Below are positions 1 through 8,438 of a stretch of 64,000 bases of DNA, one piece after another. Position 1 is the first letter of the stretch. Each line of letters begins with the position of its first letter. A program made the position numbers and the translations under genes. The stretch comes from Actinomycetota bacterium (GTDB lineage: Bacteria > Actinomycetota > Actinomycetes > Streptosporangiales > Streptosporangiaceae). The notes beneath the pieces are model-generated. The model made no database searches, had not been told where the DNA came from, and saw only the letters and a list, made by a program, of their open reading frames with translations. Location: the NCBI GenBank assembly GCA_027313705.1, contig DAHVDE010000065.1, forward strand, positions 17,031 to 81,030. Direction: 5' to 3'.

Positions 1-513
1 TACCTGCTGGTCCGCAGCGAGGACCTCGCCAAGGTTGGCCTTGACGCCAGCCAGCCGGGCAAGGATGCCGCCCGCGGCGCCGCTCTCGCCGCGATAATCG
101 GCGGCATCGGACTCGCCTATTACGTCGTTGCATTCAAGCTCGGCTCGAACTTGAATGTGGTGCCAGAGGATCTGCCCGCCGTGTGGTGGCGGATACCCGT
201 GCTCGTGCTTTACGCCGTTCAGAACGGTGTGCTCGAGGAGATCCTGGTCATCGGTTACCTGCTCACCAGGCTGGAGCAGCTTGAGGTCCCCGCATGGCTC
301 GCGATCGTGGTCAGCGCCCTGCTGCGCGGGACTTATCACCTGTACCAGGGCTTCGGCCCGTTCTTCGGCAACGCGGTGATGGGCCTAGCGTTCGGCGTGC
401 TTTTCCTGCGCTGGCGCCGGGTGACGCCGTTCATCGTGGCTCATGCTCTCATCGACGCAGGCGCCTTCCTCGGCTACGCCGCGCTGCACGGCAAGGTCTC
501 TTGGCTGCCTTAA
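1..513 (+). CDS. CPBP family intramembrane metalloprotease (5' end outside window)
   Basis: The reading frame is open from base 1, so the N-terminus lies upstream; 170 residues are visible. The family motifs are present in order: paired glutamates in EEILV at visible residues 79-80, RGTYH near 109-113 and HALID near 148-152. These correspond to the Glu/His residues that form the active site of CPBP (CaaX protease and bacteriocin-processing) enzymes within the membrane. Hydrophobic segments surround each motif. The usual Arg after the first Glu pair is not in place (EEILVIG), as in a number of actinomycete members. Substrate unknown. The next gene starts 33 bases downstream on the same strand. 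Confidence 0.8.
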   Translation, partial: YLLVRSEDLAKVGLDASQPGKDAARGAALAAIIGGIGLAYYVVAFKLGSNLNVVPEDLPAVWWRIPVLVLYAVQNGVLEEILVIGYLLTRLEQLEVPAWLAIVVSALLRGTYHLYQGFGPFFGNAVMGLAFGVLFLRWRRVTPFIVAHALIDAGAFLGYAALHGKVSWLP

Positions 514-546
514 CCCAGTGCGCAATCCTGCCCTTAGACTGCGCAG

Positions 547-1095
547 ATGGCTTTTCACCTTGGCAAGCTTGACTTCGAGCCCGCGACCAGGTTCCCTGGG
601 TTGCTAGCCGCTCCTGTTGCCGCGGCAATCACGAGTCAGGCGTGGCCATTCGCGGAGCATGCCGTAGGCGTGAGCGAGATCGACCCGGAGCTAGCCGACA
701 CAGCGGCTTTCTGCGAGCGCTACGACGTCACTCTCGGTGAGTCAGCCAACTGCGTGGTCATCTCGGGAAAACGCGACGGCGAGGCCAGGTTCGCCGCCTG
801 CGTGGTGCTGGCCACCACGCGCGCCGACGTCAACAACGTCGCAAGACGAGCGCTCGATGTGCGAAAGGCTTCGTTCGCTCCGATGGAGGTGGCGGTTCAG
901 GAAACAGGCATGGAGTACGGCGGGATTACGCCGATCGGACTGCCTGCCGACTGGCAGGTATTGATTGACGCCGCCGTTGCCGCCTGCGGACCTGTAGTAA
1001 TAGGTAGCGGCGTGCGCCGGTCCAAGCTGGCCCTGGCCGGATCGACCCTGGCCGCCCTGCCTGGCGCGACCGTCGTCCACGGTCTGGCCCGCTAG
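547..1095 (+). CDS. YbaK/EbsC-type aminoacyl-tRNA deacylase
   Basis: This 182-residue protein ends in a YbaK/ProX-type domain. The central stretch around residues 96-137 has the expected pattern: TTRADVNNVARRAL, then a run of KASF and the GGITPIGLP loop that lines the substrate pocket. Family members hydrolyse mis-charged aminoacyl-tRNAs (often Cys- or Ala-tRNAPro) in the cytoplasm. No strong Shine-Dalgarno sequence precedes the ATG. The substrate cannot be deduced from sequence. It lies 33 bp after the CPBP gene and could be co-transcribed with it. Confidence 0.8.
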   Translation: MAFHLGKLDFEPATRFPGLLAAPVAAAITSQAWPFAEHAVGVSEIDPELADTAAFCERYDVTLGESANCVVISGKRDGEARFAACVVLATTRADVNNVARRALDVRKASFAPMEVAVQETGMEYGGITPIGLPADWQVLIDAAVAACGPVVIGSGVRRSKLALAGSTLAALPGATVVHGLAR

Positions 1096-1265
1096 CACCA
1101 CCCGCCGCCGCCCCCGCGCGGCCTGGTTCCGCGCGGCCCGGTCCCCACGTTGCGGGGTTGTGGGGGTCAGGGTGCCGACGTTGTGGCGGTGTGGGGGTGG
1201 GCTGGCGGGGGGAGAGAGAGTACCCCGAATGTTGTTAATACTGTTGAGTCTCCTAGTCTTCGTTC
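1096..1265. repeat. GC-rich intergenic repeat region
   Basis: Non-coding gap between the YbaK gene and the amidase. It is a G-rich low-complexity stretch. CCCCACGTTGCGG at 1143-1155 is the reverse complement of the core of the repeat found at 11215-11320, and a degenerate second copy (GACGTTGTGGCGG) follows near 1179. The last 40 bases before the amidase are AT-richer (TTGTTAATACTGTTGA near 1229) and may hold its promoter, although I cannot fix -35 and -10 boxes. Confidence 0.5.
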
Positions 1266-2768
1266 ATGTCGGTAAGGCAACCTCAAAGCGGGAGCATCGG
1301 CGCCTCTGGCCTGACGGCGGCCACTGCGACCGTGGCCGGCCTGACGGCCGCGATGGCCGCGGGCAAGCTGACTTCTGCCGAGCTCACCCGTTTTTACCTG
1401 GACAGAATTGACCAGCTTAACGGTGGCCTGCGCGCGGTGATTTCGGTCAGCGACGACGCTGAGCAGCAGGCGGCCGCCGCTGACGCGGCACGGGCAGGCG
1501 GGGAAGGTCACGGGGTGCTTGCTGGCATGCCTGTGCTCGTCAAAGACAATATTTCGGTAGCAGGCTCGCCGGCGACAGCCGGGTCACCTGCACTGCTCGC
1601 GGCTGAGGCGACCGACGCTTTCCTGATCACTAAGCTGCGCGCGGCGGGCGCGGTGATCCTCGGCAAGGCAAATCTGTCCGAGTGGGCCAACTTCCGCTCG
1701 ACGCACTCGACCAGCGGCTGGTCCACGCTTGGCGGCCAGGCAGTGAACCCGCACGGGTCCGGCCGCAACCCCTCTGGCTCGAGTTCAGGTTCTGCCGTCG
1801 CGGTCGCTGCGGGCCTCGCGCCGCTCGCGATCGGCACGGAGACTGACGGCTCGATCGTGAGCCCGTCGAACAACTGCGGCCTGGTCGGGATCAAGCCGAC
1901 GCTTGGCCTGGTCAGCAGGACCGGCATCGTGCCCATCTCCGCCGCGCAGGATACGGCTGGCCCGATGACCAGGTGCGTGGCCGACGCCGCCGCGCTGCTC
2001 GGGGTGATCGCCGGGCCCGACCCGGCCGATCCGCCTACGCAGGACACACCGCCGGTTACGGGCGAGCCTTGGCCGGCCGGATACACCCAGTTCCTCGACG
2101 CCGCCGCGCTGGCAGGCGCCAGGATCGGAGTCTGGCGTGACGGGTCGGCGCAGGCCGTGCCCGCCGCTGCGGCACTGCTCGAGGAGGCGGTGCGGATACT
2201 CGGTGCGCATGGCGCGATGATCATCGACGAGGTATCGCTGCCTGACGCCGACGCGATCGGCAAGGCCGAGTTCGCCGCGCTGGAGATGGAGTTCAAAGAC
2301 GATATGAACGGCTACCTGTCCAGGCTCGGCGGGCAGCACCCCATGTCGCTGGCCGAGCTAATTAACTTCAATATCCGCAATAAAGAACACATGCTTTCTC
2401 AGTTCGGACAGGAGATCTTCGTAGCGGCGGAGGCGACGGGCGGGCGGTCTGACCCAAGGTGGAAGCCTGCCCGTGACGAGGCAAGGACGCTGGCCAGGTC
2501 AGGTCTTGACGGCACGCTGAGCGAGCACGGACTCGATGCGATCGTGACCCTCACAGGGAATCCGGCCTGGCTCACCGACTACGTGCTAGGCGACCATTAC
2601 GCCTTCGGCACCTCGTCACCGGCGGCGGTGAGCGGCTATCCGGCGATCACGGTGCCCGCCGGTGATGTCGAGGGCCTGCCGGTCGGCATCACGTTCATGG
2701 GCCAGGCGTGGAGCGAGCCGACGCTGATCGGGCTGGCGTTCGCTTTCGAACAGGTACGCTCCCTCTGA
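1266..2768 (+). CDS. Amidase signature family hydrolase
   Basis: This 500-residue protein has the Ser-cisSer-Lys triad of the amidase signature family: Lys93 in PVLVKDN, Ser172 in the GSSSGS loop, and the nucleophile Ser196 in GTETDGSI. The Ser172-Ser196 spacing of 24 matches fatty-acid amide hydrolase. Family enzymes cleave amide bonds of very varied substrates. There is no GatB partner nearby and the NLSEWANFRS segment is typical of stand-alone amidases, so this is not GatA. No signal peptide, so it is probably cytoplasmic. A weak ribosome binding site leaves the start slightly uncertain. Confidence 0.88.
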   Translation: MSVRQPQSGSIGASGLTAATATVAGLTAAMAAGKLTSAELTRFYLDRIDQLNGGLRAVISVSDDAEQQAAAADAARAGGEGHGVLAGMPVLVKDNISVAGSPATAGSPALLAAEATDAFLITKLRAAGAVILGKANLSEWANFRSTHSTSGWSTLGGQAVNPHGSGRNPSGSSSGSAVAVAAGLAPLAIGTETDGSIVSPSNNCGLVGIKPTLGLVSRTGIVPISAAQDTAGPMTRCVADAAALLGVIAGPDPADPPTQDTPPVTGEPWPAGYTQFLDAAALAGARIGVWRDGSAQAVPAAAALLEEAVRILGAHGAMIIDEVSLPDADAIGKAEFAALEMEFKDDMNGYLSRLGGQHPMSLAELINFNIRNKEHMLSQFGQEIFVAAEATGGRSDPRWKPARDEARTLARSGLDGTLSEHGLDAIVTLTGNPAWLTDYVLGDHYAFGTSSPAAVSGYPAITVPAGDVEGLPVGITFMGQAWSEPTLIGLAFAFEQVRSL

Positions 2769-2800
2769 TAGCACGCAAGCGGAGCGATAATCTTGCGGCC

Positions 2801-4054
2801 ATGGACTCCTGGCCTGCTCCGAACATCCCCGTGCTGCCAGGCCTGGGGCCCGATACGACGATCTGGGACACCGCGAGCGCGTCCAAGGTCGTAGCGGCGC
2901 GCGGGCGGCTCGCCACGATCTATGCCTGCGGCATCACGCCGTACGACGCTACTCACATGGGTCACGCCGCCACGTACCTGGCCTGGGATCTGCTGGTCAG
3001 AAGCTGGCGGGATGCCGGCCACGAGGTCCGTTACGCTCAGAACGTCACCGACGTCGACGATCCGCTGCTTGAGCGGGCCGACAGGGATGGCGAGAACTGG
3101 CGCGAGCTCGCCGAGCGCGAGATCGCCAGGTACCGGTCGGACATGACGGCCCTGGCGGTAGTGCCGCCTGACTACCTGATCGGAGCGGTTGAAGCGCTCG
3201 GGGTCATCGAGGACTTCAGCGGGCTGCTCAGTGACAGGGGCGCGCTTTACGCACTTGACTCAGACGTGTACGCGGCAAAGGCGGCCGACCCCCGCTTCGG
3301 TTCAGTTTCCGGGTACGACGTGCCCGCCATGCTCGAGTTGTCCGCCGAGCGGGGCGGCGATCCAGGTCGCGCAGGCAAGAAGGACCCGCTTGACCCGCTG
3401 GTCTGGCGTGGCCAGCGGCCAGGCGAACCGCACTGGCCATCGCGGTTCGGCGCCGGGCGCCCCGGCTGGCACGTCGAGTGCGCGGCCATCGCTACCCACT
3501 GGCTTGGCCGTGCCTTCGATGTCCAGGCCGGCGGTTCTGACCTTATCTTCCCGCACCACGAGATGAGTGCGTCGCACGCACGGGTGGCTTACGGCGAGCC
3601 AGGTTCTGACGAGCTGTTGTTCGCCGGCCGGTACGTCCATGCCGGGATGGTGAGATACCAGGGCGCGAAGATGTCCAAGTCTCTCGGCAATCTGGTGTTC
3701 GTTTCCGCGCTTCGTGCGGCTGGGGCAGACCCGATGGCGATCAGGCTGGCGGTACTCGCCCACCATTACCGCTCGGACTGGGATTGGACAGATGAGGGAC
3801 TGGCGGCGGCGACTGACCGGCTGGCCGGCTGGCGGGCTGCGGCCGCGATGGCCGGCACGGGACCGGGCGGCGCGGCCGATGGTGCGGAGGTACTCGCGGC
3901 GGTCAGGCAGCGCCTGGCCGATGACCTTGACGCGCCAGGGGCTCTCGCCGTGATCGATCAGTGGGCTGGCGGGGTGATCGCCGGCCGGGCGCAGGGAGCC
4001 GCTGCTGCGCTGGTCAAGGATACGGCCGACGCTTTGCTAGGTATCCGGCTCTAG
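2801..4054 (+). CDS. mshC: Cysteine:GlcN-Ins ligase of mycothiol biosynthesis
   Basis: MshC joins cysteine to glucosaminyl-inositol using ATP, the third enzymatic step to mycothiol, the actinobacterial redox thiol. The 418-residue protein is a cysteinyl-tRNA-synthetase-like class I enzyme: Cys43 in YACGITPYDATHMGH (zinc ligand plus HIGH-like motif, residues 41-55), a WHVECAAIA zinc segment, and KMSKSLGN from residue 290. The YACGITPYDATH signature and lack of the tRNA-binding C-terminal domain separate it from CysS. The frame is open further upstream into the amidase, but the ATG at 2801 gives the family-like N-terminus. It starts 32 bp after the amidase. A mycothiol-linked DsbA-like gene lies at 57.6 kb. 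Confidence 0.93.
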   Translation: MDSWPAPNIPVLPGLGPDTTIWDTASASKVVAARGRLATIYACGITPYDATHMGHAATYLAWDLLVRSWRDAGHEVRYAQNVTDVDDPLLERADRDGENWRELAEREIARYRSDMTALAVVPPDYLIGAVEALGVIEDFSGLLSDRGALYALDSDVYAAKAADPRFGSVSGYDVPAMLELSAERGGDPGRAGKKDPLDPLVWRGQRPGEPHWPSRFGAGRPGWHVECAAIATHWLGRAFDVQAGGSDLIFPHHEMSASHARVAYGEPGSDELLFAGRYVHAGMVRYQGAKMSKSLGNLVFVSALRAAGADPMAIRLAVLAHHYRSDWDWTDEGLAAATDRLAGWRAAAAMAGTGPGGAADGAEVLAAVRQRLADDLDAPGALAVIDQWAGGVIAGRAQGAAAALVKDTADALLGIRL

Positions 4055-4056
4055 GG

Positions 4057-4077
4057 CGCCAGTCAAGAGACTTGGCG
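4057..4077 (+). terminator. Hairpin after mshC
   Basis: Three bases past the mshC stop is an inverted repeat: GCGCCAGTC, loop AAGA, GACTTGGCG, giving eight base pairs with one bulged T. There is no T-run, which is usual for actinomycete terminators. It could also be an attenuator or processing hairpin ahead of the DUF4192 gene. Confidence 0.5.
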
Positions 4078-4159
4078 TCACTGCACAGCCCCGCATCCTC
4101 CGTCCACAGCCGAAGAAGCCTGTCAAGCCTGTTCCGTCCGCCTGGGCCAGGCTTTTCGC

Positions 4160-5401
4160 ATGAATGAACTTCAGCCCGACGAACCCCGTCCAGACGACAG
4201 CCAGGACAACCAGGCGCCACGATGGCGATCACGGCCACCGCGCGATGGCGCTCGCGCAGAAGGACCAGCCGGCCGCCGGCCGGGCCGGGCAGGGCCGCCT
4301 GGCCGGGCAGAAGATGGCGCCGACGGCGGAGTCCGCTGCCGGGTCAGGGTCGGCTCGGCCGATGGAGTACTTGCCGTTGTGCCGCACCTGCTCGGCTTCC
4401 ACCCGGCTAACAGCCTGGTCTTGCTCGGGATCAGCGGCCCGCACGGCCGGATCAGGCTGGCATTCCGCTACGACCTCCCCGAACCGCCGGACGCTGGCCT
4501 CAGCGCCGACATCGCCGCACATGCCGGCGCCGTGCTTGACCGCGAGCACCTGACCGTCGCGATAGTGATCGGATACGGCGAAGGCCGGTCTGTGACCGGC
4601 GTGATCGACGAGGTACTGCCCGCGCTGCGATCGGCGGACATCATCGTGCATGACGTCTTGCGGGTGCATGACGGGCGCTACTGGTCCTATCTCTGTTCTG
4701 ACCCGCAGTGCTGCCCTCCTGAGGGCAGGACATACGACCCGGCCGGGCACCCTGCGGCTGCCGCACTCGAGGCCGCCGGCCTTGCCGCCCGCGCCAACCG
4801 CGCTGCCCTGGCCGGCACCCTGGCCAGGGCTACCGAAGCGATCGAGCCGATGGCGCAGGCCGTAGACCGGGCGAGGCGCCGAGCCGCGAAACTGATCGAG
4901 GAGTCGCTGCACGCCACAGAAGACGGCGACGTGCTGCAGTCGATCGCCGACGCGGGCAGGCGCTCGGTGCGCCTGGCCGTGACATCTAGCCGGCGCGGCA
5001 AGGAACTGACCGACCTCGACGAGATCGCCTGGATCGGCTTTGCCCTGACCGACCTGCGAGTAAGGGACGACGCCTGGGCGAGGATGGACCCCCGGTTCAA
5101 CGACGCACACCAGCGGCTGTGGGCGCATCTGGTTCGCATGCTGCCCGCCGAGTTCGTGCCCGCACCCGCCTCGCTGCTCGCGTTCACCGCGTGGCAGTCA
5201 GGTGACGGGGCGCTGGCCAGCATCGCGATCGAGCGGGCGCTGAGCGCTGATCCCGAGTACTCGATGGCGAAGCTGATAGCAGAAGCGCTTCAGGCCGGCC
5301 TGCCTCCGTCGGCCGCAAGGCTGCCGATGAGTCCCAAGCAGGTCGCCGCGACCTACGCCAAGCACAGGAAACCCGCACCAAGCTCGCGCCGGGGCCGTTA
5401 G
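4160..5401 (+). CDS. DUF4192 domain-containing protein
   Basis: A 413-residue actinobacterial protein of unknown function. The first ~60 residues are rich in Arg, Pro and Gly and probably disordered. The DUF4192 domain starts around residue 62 with the typical VLAVVPHLLGFHPANSLVLLG pattern (shared pieces: VPHLLGF, HPANSLVLL), includes a cysteine-containing YLCSDPQCCPPEGR segment, and runs to near the end, finishing in a basic tail. It is about the family's usual length with the N-terminal extension. No catalytic motif is known for the family. It stands alone, followed by a convergent racemase gene nine bases away. Confidence 0.82.
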   Translation: MNELQPDEPRPDDSQDNQAPRWRSRPPRDGARAEGPAGRRPGRAGPPGRAEDGADGGVRCRVRVGSADGVLAVVPHLLGFHPANSLVLLGISGPHGRIRLAFRYDLPEPPDAGLSADIAAHAGAVLDREHLTVAIVIGYGEGRSVTGVIDEVLPALRSADIIVHDVLRVHDGRYWSYLCSDPQCCPPEGRTYDPAGHPAAAALEAAGLAARANRAALAGTLARATEAIEPMAQAVDRARRRAAKLIEESLHATEDGDVLQSIADAGRRSVRLAVTSSRRGKELTDLDEIAWIGFALTDLRVRDDAWARMDPRFNDAHQRLWAHLVRMLPAEFVPAPASLLAFTAWQSGDGALASIAIERALSADPEYSMAKLIAEALQAGLPPSAARLPMSPKQVAATYAKHRKPAPSSRRGR

Positions 5402-5409
5402 CGCCTGGC

Positions 5410-6318
5410 TCAGGAAGCTGGCTCCACGGCGATACCCCCGGCGATACCTTCGGCAAGGTCCCCGGCGATACCTTCGGCGAGATCTTCGGCCTGGCCGCGA
5501 CCGGATTCCACCTGGACCAGGTCAGGCCCAGCCGCCAGCTTGGACAGTTCCCTGCCCTGGCGATACTGGAGCGCGGTCTGAGGCAGGGGAGCGTAGCGGC
5601 CGCTCAGCAATACGGTCAGCGTGCCCGTGGCGATGTCCTCCGCCTCGAGCAGGTCGCGGCTCGCAACTCCCGTCTGGAACTCAAGGGTGCGGCGAAGCGC
5701 CTGGGCGGCGACGGCGCCTGCCGTGCCGAAGAGCACGGCCCCAGGCACGGCGGCCGCGATCAGGTCGGCGGCCAGTTCGTACTCGGTGCAGCCGAGCACG
5801 ACCGCGCCGCATCCGGCCGGCGTCCGGCTGGCCGCGTCGGCGATGGCGGCGGCAATGGCATCACTGTCGCCCGCATCGACGGCCGTCGCGAGCCCCGGGC
5901 ATGCTACCGGCGTCACGTCGGCGCCACCGCCGAACTCGGCGATCAGCCTGCGCTGGTAGTCACTCTTCGTGGTGGCGACGGTGGCCCAGATGGCAACCGA
6001 GCGCGCGGCCATGGCGGCTGGCTTGATCGCGGGAACCGTTCCCACGACAGGAATGCCTGGCTCGAACTCCGCCCTCAGCACGTCGAGTGCGTGCACGGAC
6101 CCCGTATTGCAGGCCATGATGATCACGTCCGGCTGATAGACCGCGGCCGCGCGGGCCAGGGCAAGCGAACGCTGTGCTATGTCCCTAGGCGTTCGAGTGC
6201 CCCAGGGCATGCCGTCAGGGTCCATCGCGATCACCAGGTCAGCGTCAGGGCGCAGCTTGTTCAACTCACTTGCGGTGGAAAGCAGCCCGAGCCCGGAGTT
6301 GATCAGCGTGAATCGCAT
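5410..6318 (-). CDS. MurI-like Asp/Glu racemase superfamily protein, divergent
   Basis: The 302-residue protein has the racemase fold signature with two cysteines at the expected positions: Cys70 in ACNTGS and Cys177 in GCTEYEL. The N-terminal motif that is DSGxGG in glutamate racemase reads NSGLGLL here (Asn7), and the His of GCTHYP is Glu, as in aspartate racemases. It is therefore a racemase-superfamily enzyme but not safely the cell-wall MurI. The C-terminal tail is unusual: a 24-bp unit (GGCGATACCTTCGGC plus nine bases) is repeated at 5440-5463 and 5464-5487, encoding LAEGIAGD-type repeats. The ATG at 6318 was chosen over upstream in-frame codons because homology begins there. Confidence 0.72.
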   Translation of the reverse strand: MRFTLINSGLGLLSTASELNKLRPDADLVIAMDPDGMPWGTRTPRDIAQRSLALARAAAVYQPDVIIMACNTGSVHALDVLRAEFEPGIPVVGTVPAIKPAAMAARSVAIWATVATTKSDYQRRLIAEFGGGADVTPVACPGLATAVDAGDSDAIAAAIADAASRTPAGCGAVVLGCTEYELAADLIAAAVPGAVLFGTAGAVAAQALRRTLEFQTGVASRDLLEAEDIATGTLTVLLSGRYAPLPQTALQYRQGRELSKLAAGPDLVQVESGRGQAEDLAEGIAGDLAEGIAGGIAVEPAS

Positions 6319-6362
6319 GCGCCAACCATAGGAGATAAGTCGAAGCGAGAGGTAAATGCTGC

Positions 6363-6719
6363 TCAGGTGAGAGCGGGGAGACCATCGATGCTGGCCGAGT
6401 TGTGCTTGACCCGGTACGCGGCAAGTTCTTCCCGCGACTTGCGTTCCGCCCACCTGGCCAGCACGTCACGCTCGCCTACCAGGTCCATCACCGGCACGGC
6501 GTACCCGCAGGAGTCAGCTATCCGGTCGGCCAGATCGAGGTAGGCGACCCTGCGCGGGTCGAGCACGGCCAGCGTGTCCGCGTAGCCCTTGGGCGATACG
6601 TTGACGTGCCCGCCGGATCCGGACTCGTCAAGGCAAGGTGCCGTCGCCACGAAGAAGATCGGCTGGCCAGTGATGAAGGTAATGAGTCGCTCGTCGAGTT
6701 CTGCGTAAGTCGCGGCCAT
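6363..6719 (-). pseudogene. PPOX-fold flavoprotein gene with a large in-frame internal deletion
   Basis: The 118-residue product matches both ends of the actinobacterial pyridoxamine 5'-phosphate oxidase-like family: start FFVATAP...HVNVSPKG...LDPRRVAYLDL, and end ADRIADSCGYAVPVMDLVGERD...SIDGLPAL. In the family these parts are separated by about 70 residues (TGSG...LMFCAF...RLHGRG, to the end of the barrel) that make much of the flavin-binding barrel. Here they join directly near base 6535, with the frame kept. Family length is about 180-190. The product is probably non-functional, or a short derivative with a new role. Recalled family layout, not an alignment, supports this. Confidence 0.65.
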
Positions 6720-6870
6720 GGTTTCCTCCCATGGCCATTGTCAAGGTCTCGCTCAGGGCAGTGGGCGGCAGGCTCCTCCGGCTCGGGACAGGAAGCATGC
6801 GGTCTGGCATGCTGAGCGGTCACGCCGACGCTGGCCTGCGCAGGACCGGCGGCTGCCAGGAACCTCAGGT

Positions 6871-6884
6871 TTACCGGGCGGTAA
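6871..6884. promoter_or_regulatory. Candidate operator upstream of tmsA
   Basis: TTACCGGGCGGTAA is a 5-4-5 inverted repeat in the divergent gap between the PPOX-like remnant and tmsA, about 114 bp before the tmsA start. Its size and symmetry suit a TetR-family repressor, a common control of actinobacterial fatty-acid genes. No regulator gene is adjacent, so the binding protein is unknown. Confidence 0.35.
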
Positions 6885-6997
6885 GATAGGCGTCTTGTAT
6901 CTTCCGCCAGGCCGATGCACGCTCTGACTATGGCGCCGGAACTTATCGGGTGCCGTTTGGACACGAGGCCGCTGAGGTCGCCCACGGGGAGGGCAAC

Positions 6998-8428
6998 GTG
7001 ACCGAGCTCGCTGACCACGAGCGCCAGGACAGGCCGGTCGTGCCTCAGGCGACGGCTAGCCCGTTGCTGGCCAGCAGGCACGCGTCCGCCGCGAGGCTCA
7101 AGCGCCAGTATGCCGCCATTCCCGAAGGGACCAGGGTAAGGCTCGCCAAGTCCACGTCGAATCTCTTCAGGTTCGGTGACCGTGAGGCGGCGAACCTGGT
7201 CACCCTCGACGTGTCGGCTTTCGCGAGCGTACTAGAAGTCAACCCGGCGCAGCGCACGGCTCTCGTCGGCGGCATGACCACTTACGAGGACCTCGTCGCC
7301 GCCACCCTCCCGCACGGGCTCATGCCGCTCGTCGTGCCGCAGCTCAAGACGATCACGCTTGGCGGCGCGGTGTCCGGCCTCGGTATCGAGTCGACCTCGT
7401 TCAGGAATGGCCTGCCGCACGAATCCGTGCTCGAGATGGAGATCCTGACCGGCGACGGCCGGGTCGTCACCGCCACGCCCGATGGCCCGCACCAGGACCT
7501 GTACCTGGGCTTCCCGAATTCCTACGGCACGCTGGGCTACGCGCTCTGGCTCAAGATCGAGCTCGAGCCCGTGCAACCCTACGTGCACCTGCGCCACTTC
7601 AGGTTCACCAGCGCGGCGGACGTCATGACCGCGATCGAGGAGATCACCAGGGACGGCAGTTACCGTGGTCACCGTGCCGACTTCCTCGACGGCACCGCCT
7701 TCAGCCCTGACGAGATTTACCTGACGGTCGCCGCCTACAGCGAAGCCGCGCCCTGGCTGAGCGACTACACCGGCCAGCGCATTTATTACCAGTCCATCAA
7801 GGGCCCGGCCGAGGATTTCCTGACGATCGCCAACTACCTCTGGCGCTGGGACACCGACTGGTTCTGGTGCTCACGCGCGTTCGGGGTACAGCGTCCTATG
7901 GTTCGCATGCTGTGGCCGCGCAAGTACCGGCGATCAGACGTCTACCGCAAGCTAGTCGCGTTTTATAAGCGGCAAAAATTCATCGGCGCGATGGAGGCTC
8001 GCGCCGGCCGGCCTGCCCAGGAGTCGGTGATTCAGGATGTCGAGGTACCGGTCGAGCGATCGGCGGCGTTCTATGAGTTCTTCGCGGCAGACGTCGGGAT
8101 GAGCCCGGTCTGGCTTTGCCCGCTCAAGCTGCGCGGCGACCGAGCCTGGCCGCTTTATCCGCTGGCGCCTGGCCGGGTGTACGTGAACTTCGGTTTCTGG
8201 GGCAACGTGACGCTGCCGGAAGGCAAGAGCGACGGCTATTTCAATCGCAAGGTCGAAGGCAAGGTCACCGAGCTTGACGGCCACAAGGGCCTTTACTCGA
8301 CCTCTTTTTACACGCCGGAAGAATTCTGGCGGCTTTACAACGGTACGGCGTATTCGGCGCTCAAGGCCGAATACGACCCGGCTGGCAGGCTTGCCGATCT
8401 ATATGACAAGTGCGTAGGCGGGAAATGA
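6998..8428 (+). CDS. tmsA: FAD-binding oxidoreductase, TmsA-type (10-methyl fatty acid synthesis)
   Basis: This 476-residue protein has an N-terminal PCMH-type FAD-binding domain (GGMTTYEDLV, LGGAVSGLGIES) and resembles DHCR24/DIM1-like reductases and mycobacterial Rv0449c. Paired with the following methyltransferase it matches TmsA/TmsB: TmsB methylates the double bond of oleoyl phospholipid to a 10-methylene intermediate and TmsA reduces it to 10-methylstearoyl (tuberculostearoyl) chains. I chose the GTG at 6998 because GGGGAGGG sits four bases ahead; an in-frame GTG at 6950 is also possible. The assignment rests on the gene pair and recalled family features. Confidence 0.78.
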   Translation: MTELADHERQDRPVVPQATASPLLASRHASAARLKRQYAAIPEGTRVRLAKSTSNLFRFGDREAANLVTLDVSAFASVLEVNPAQRTALVGGMTTYEDLVAATLPHGLMPLVVPQLKTITLGGAVSGLGIESTSFRNGLPHESVLEMEILTGDGRVVTATPDGPHQDLYLGFPNSYGTLGYALWLKIELEPVQPYVHLRHFRFTSAADVMTAIEEITRDGSYRGHRADFLDGTAFSPDEIYLTVAAYSEAAPWLSDYTGQRIYYQSIKGPAEDFLTIANYLWRWDTDWFWCSRAFGVQRPMVRMLWPRKYRRSDVYRKLVAFYKRQKFIGAMEARAGRPAQESVIQDVEVPVERSAAFYEFFAADVGMSPVWLCPLKLRGDRAWPLYPLAPGRVYVNFGFWGNVTLPEGKSDGYFNRKVEGKVTELDGHKGLYSTSFYTPEEFWRLYNGTAYSALKAEYDPAGRLADLYDKCVGGK

Positions 8429-8438
8429 AGGAGGACGC

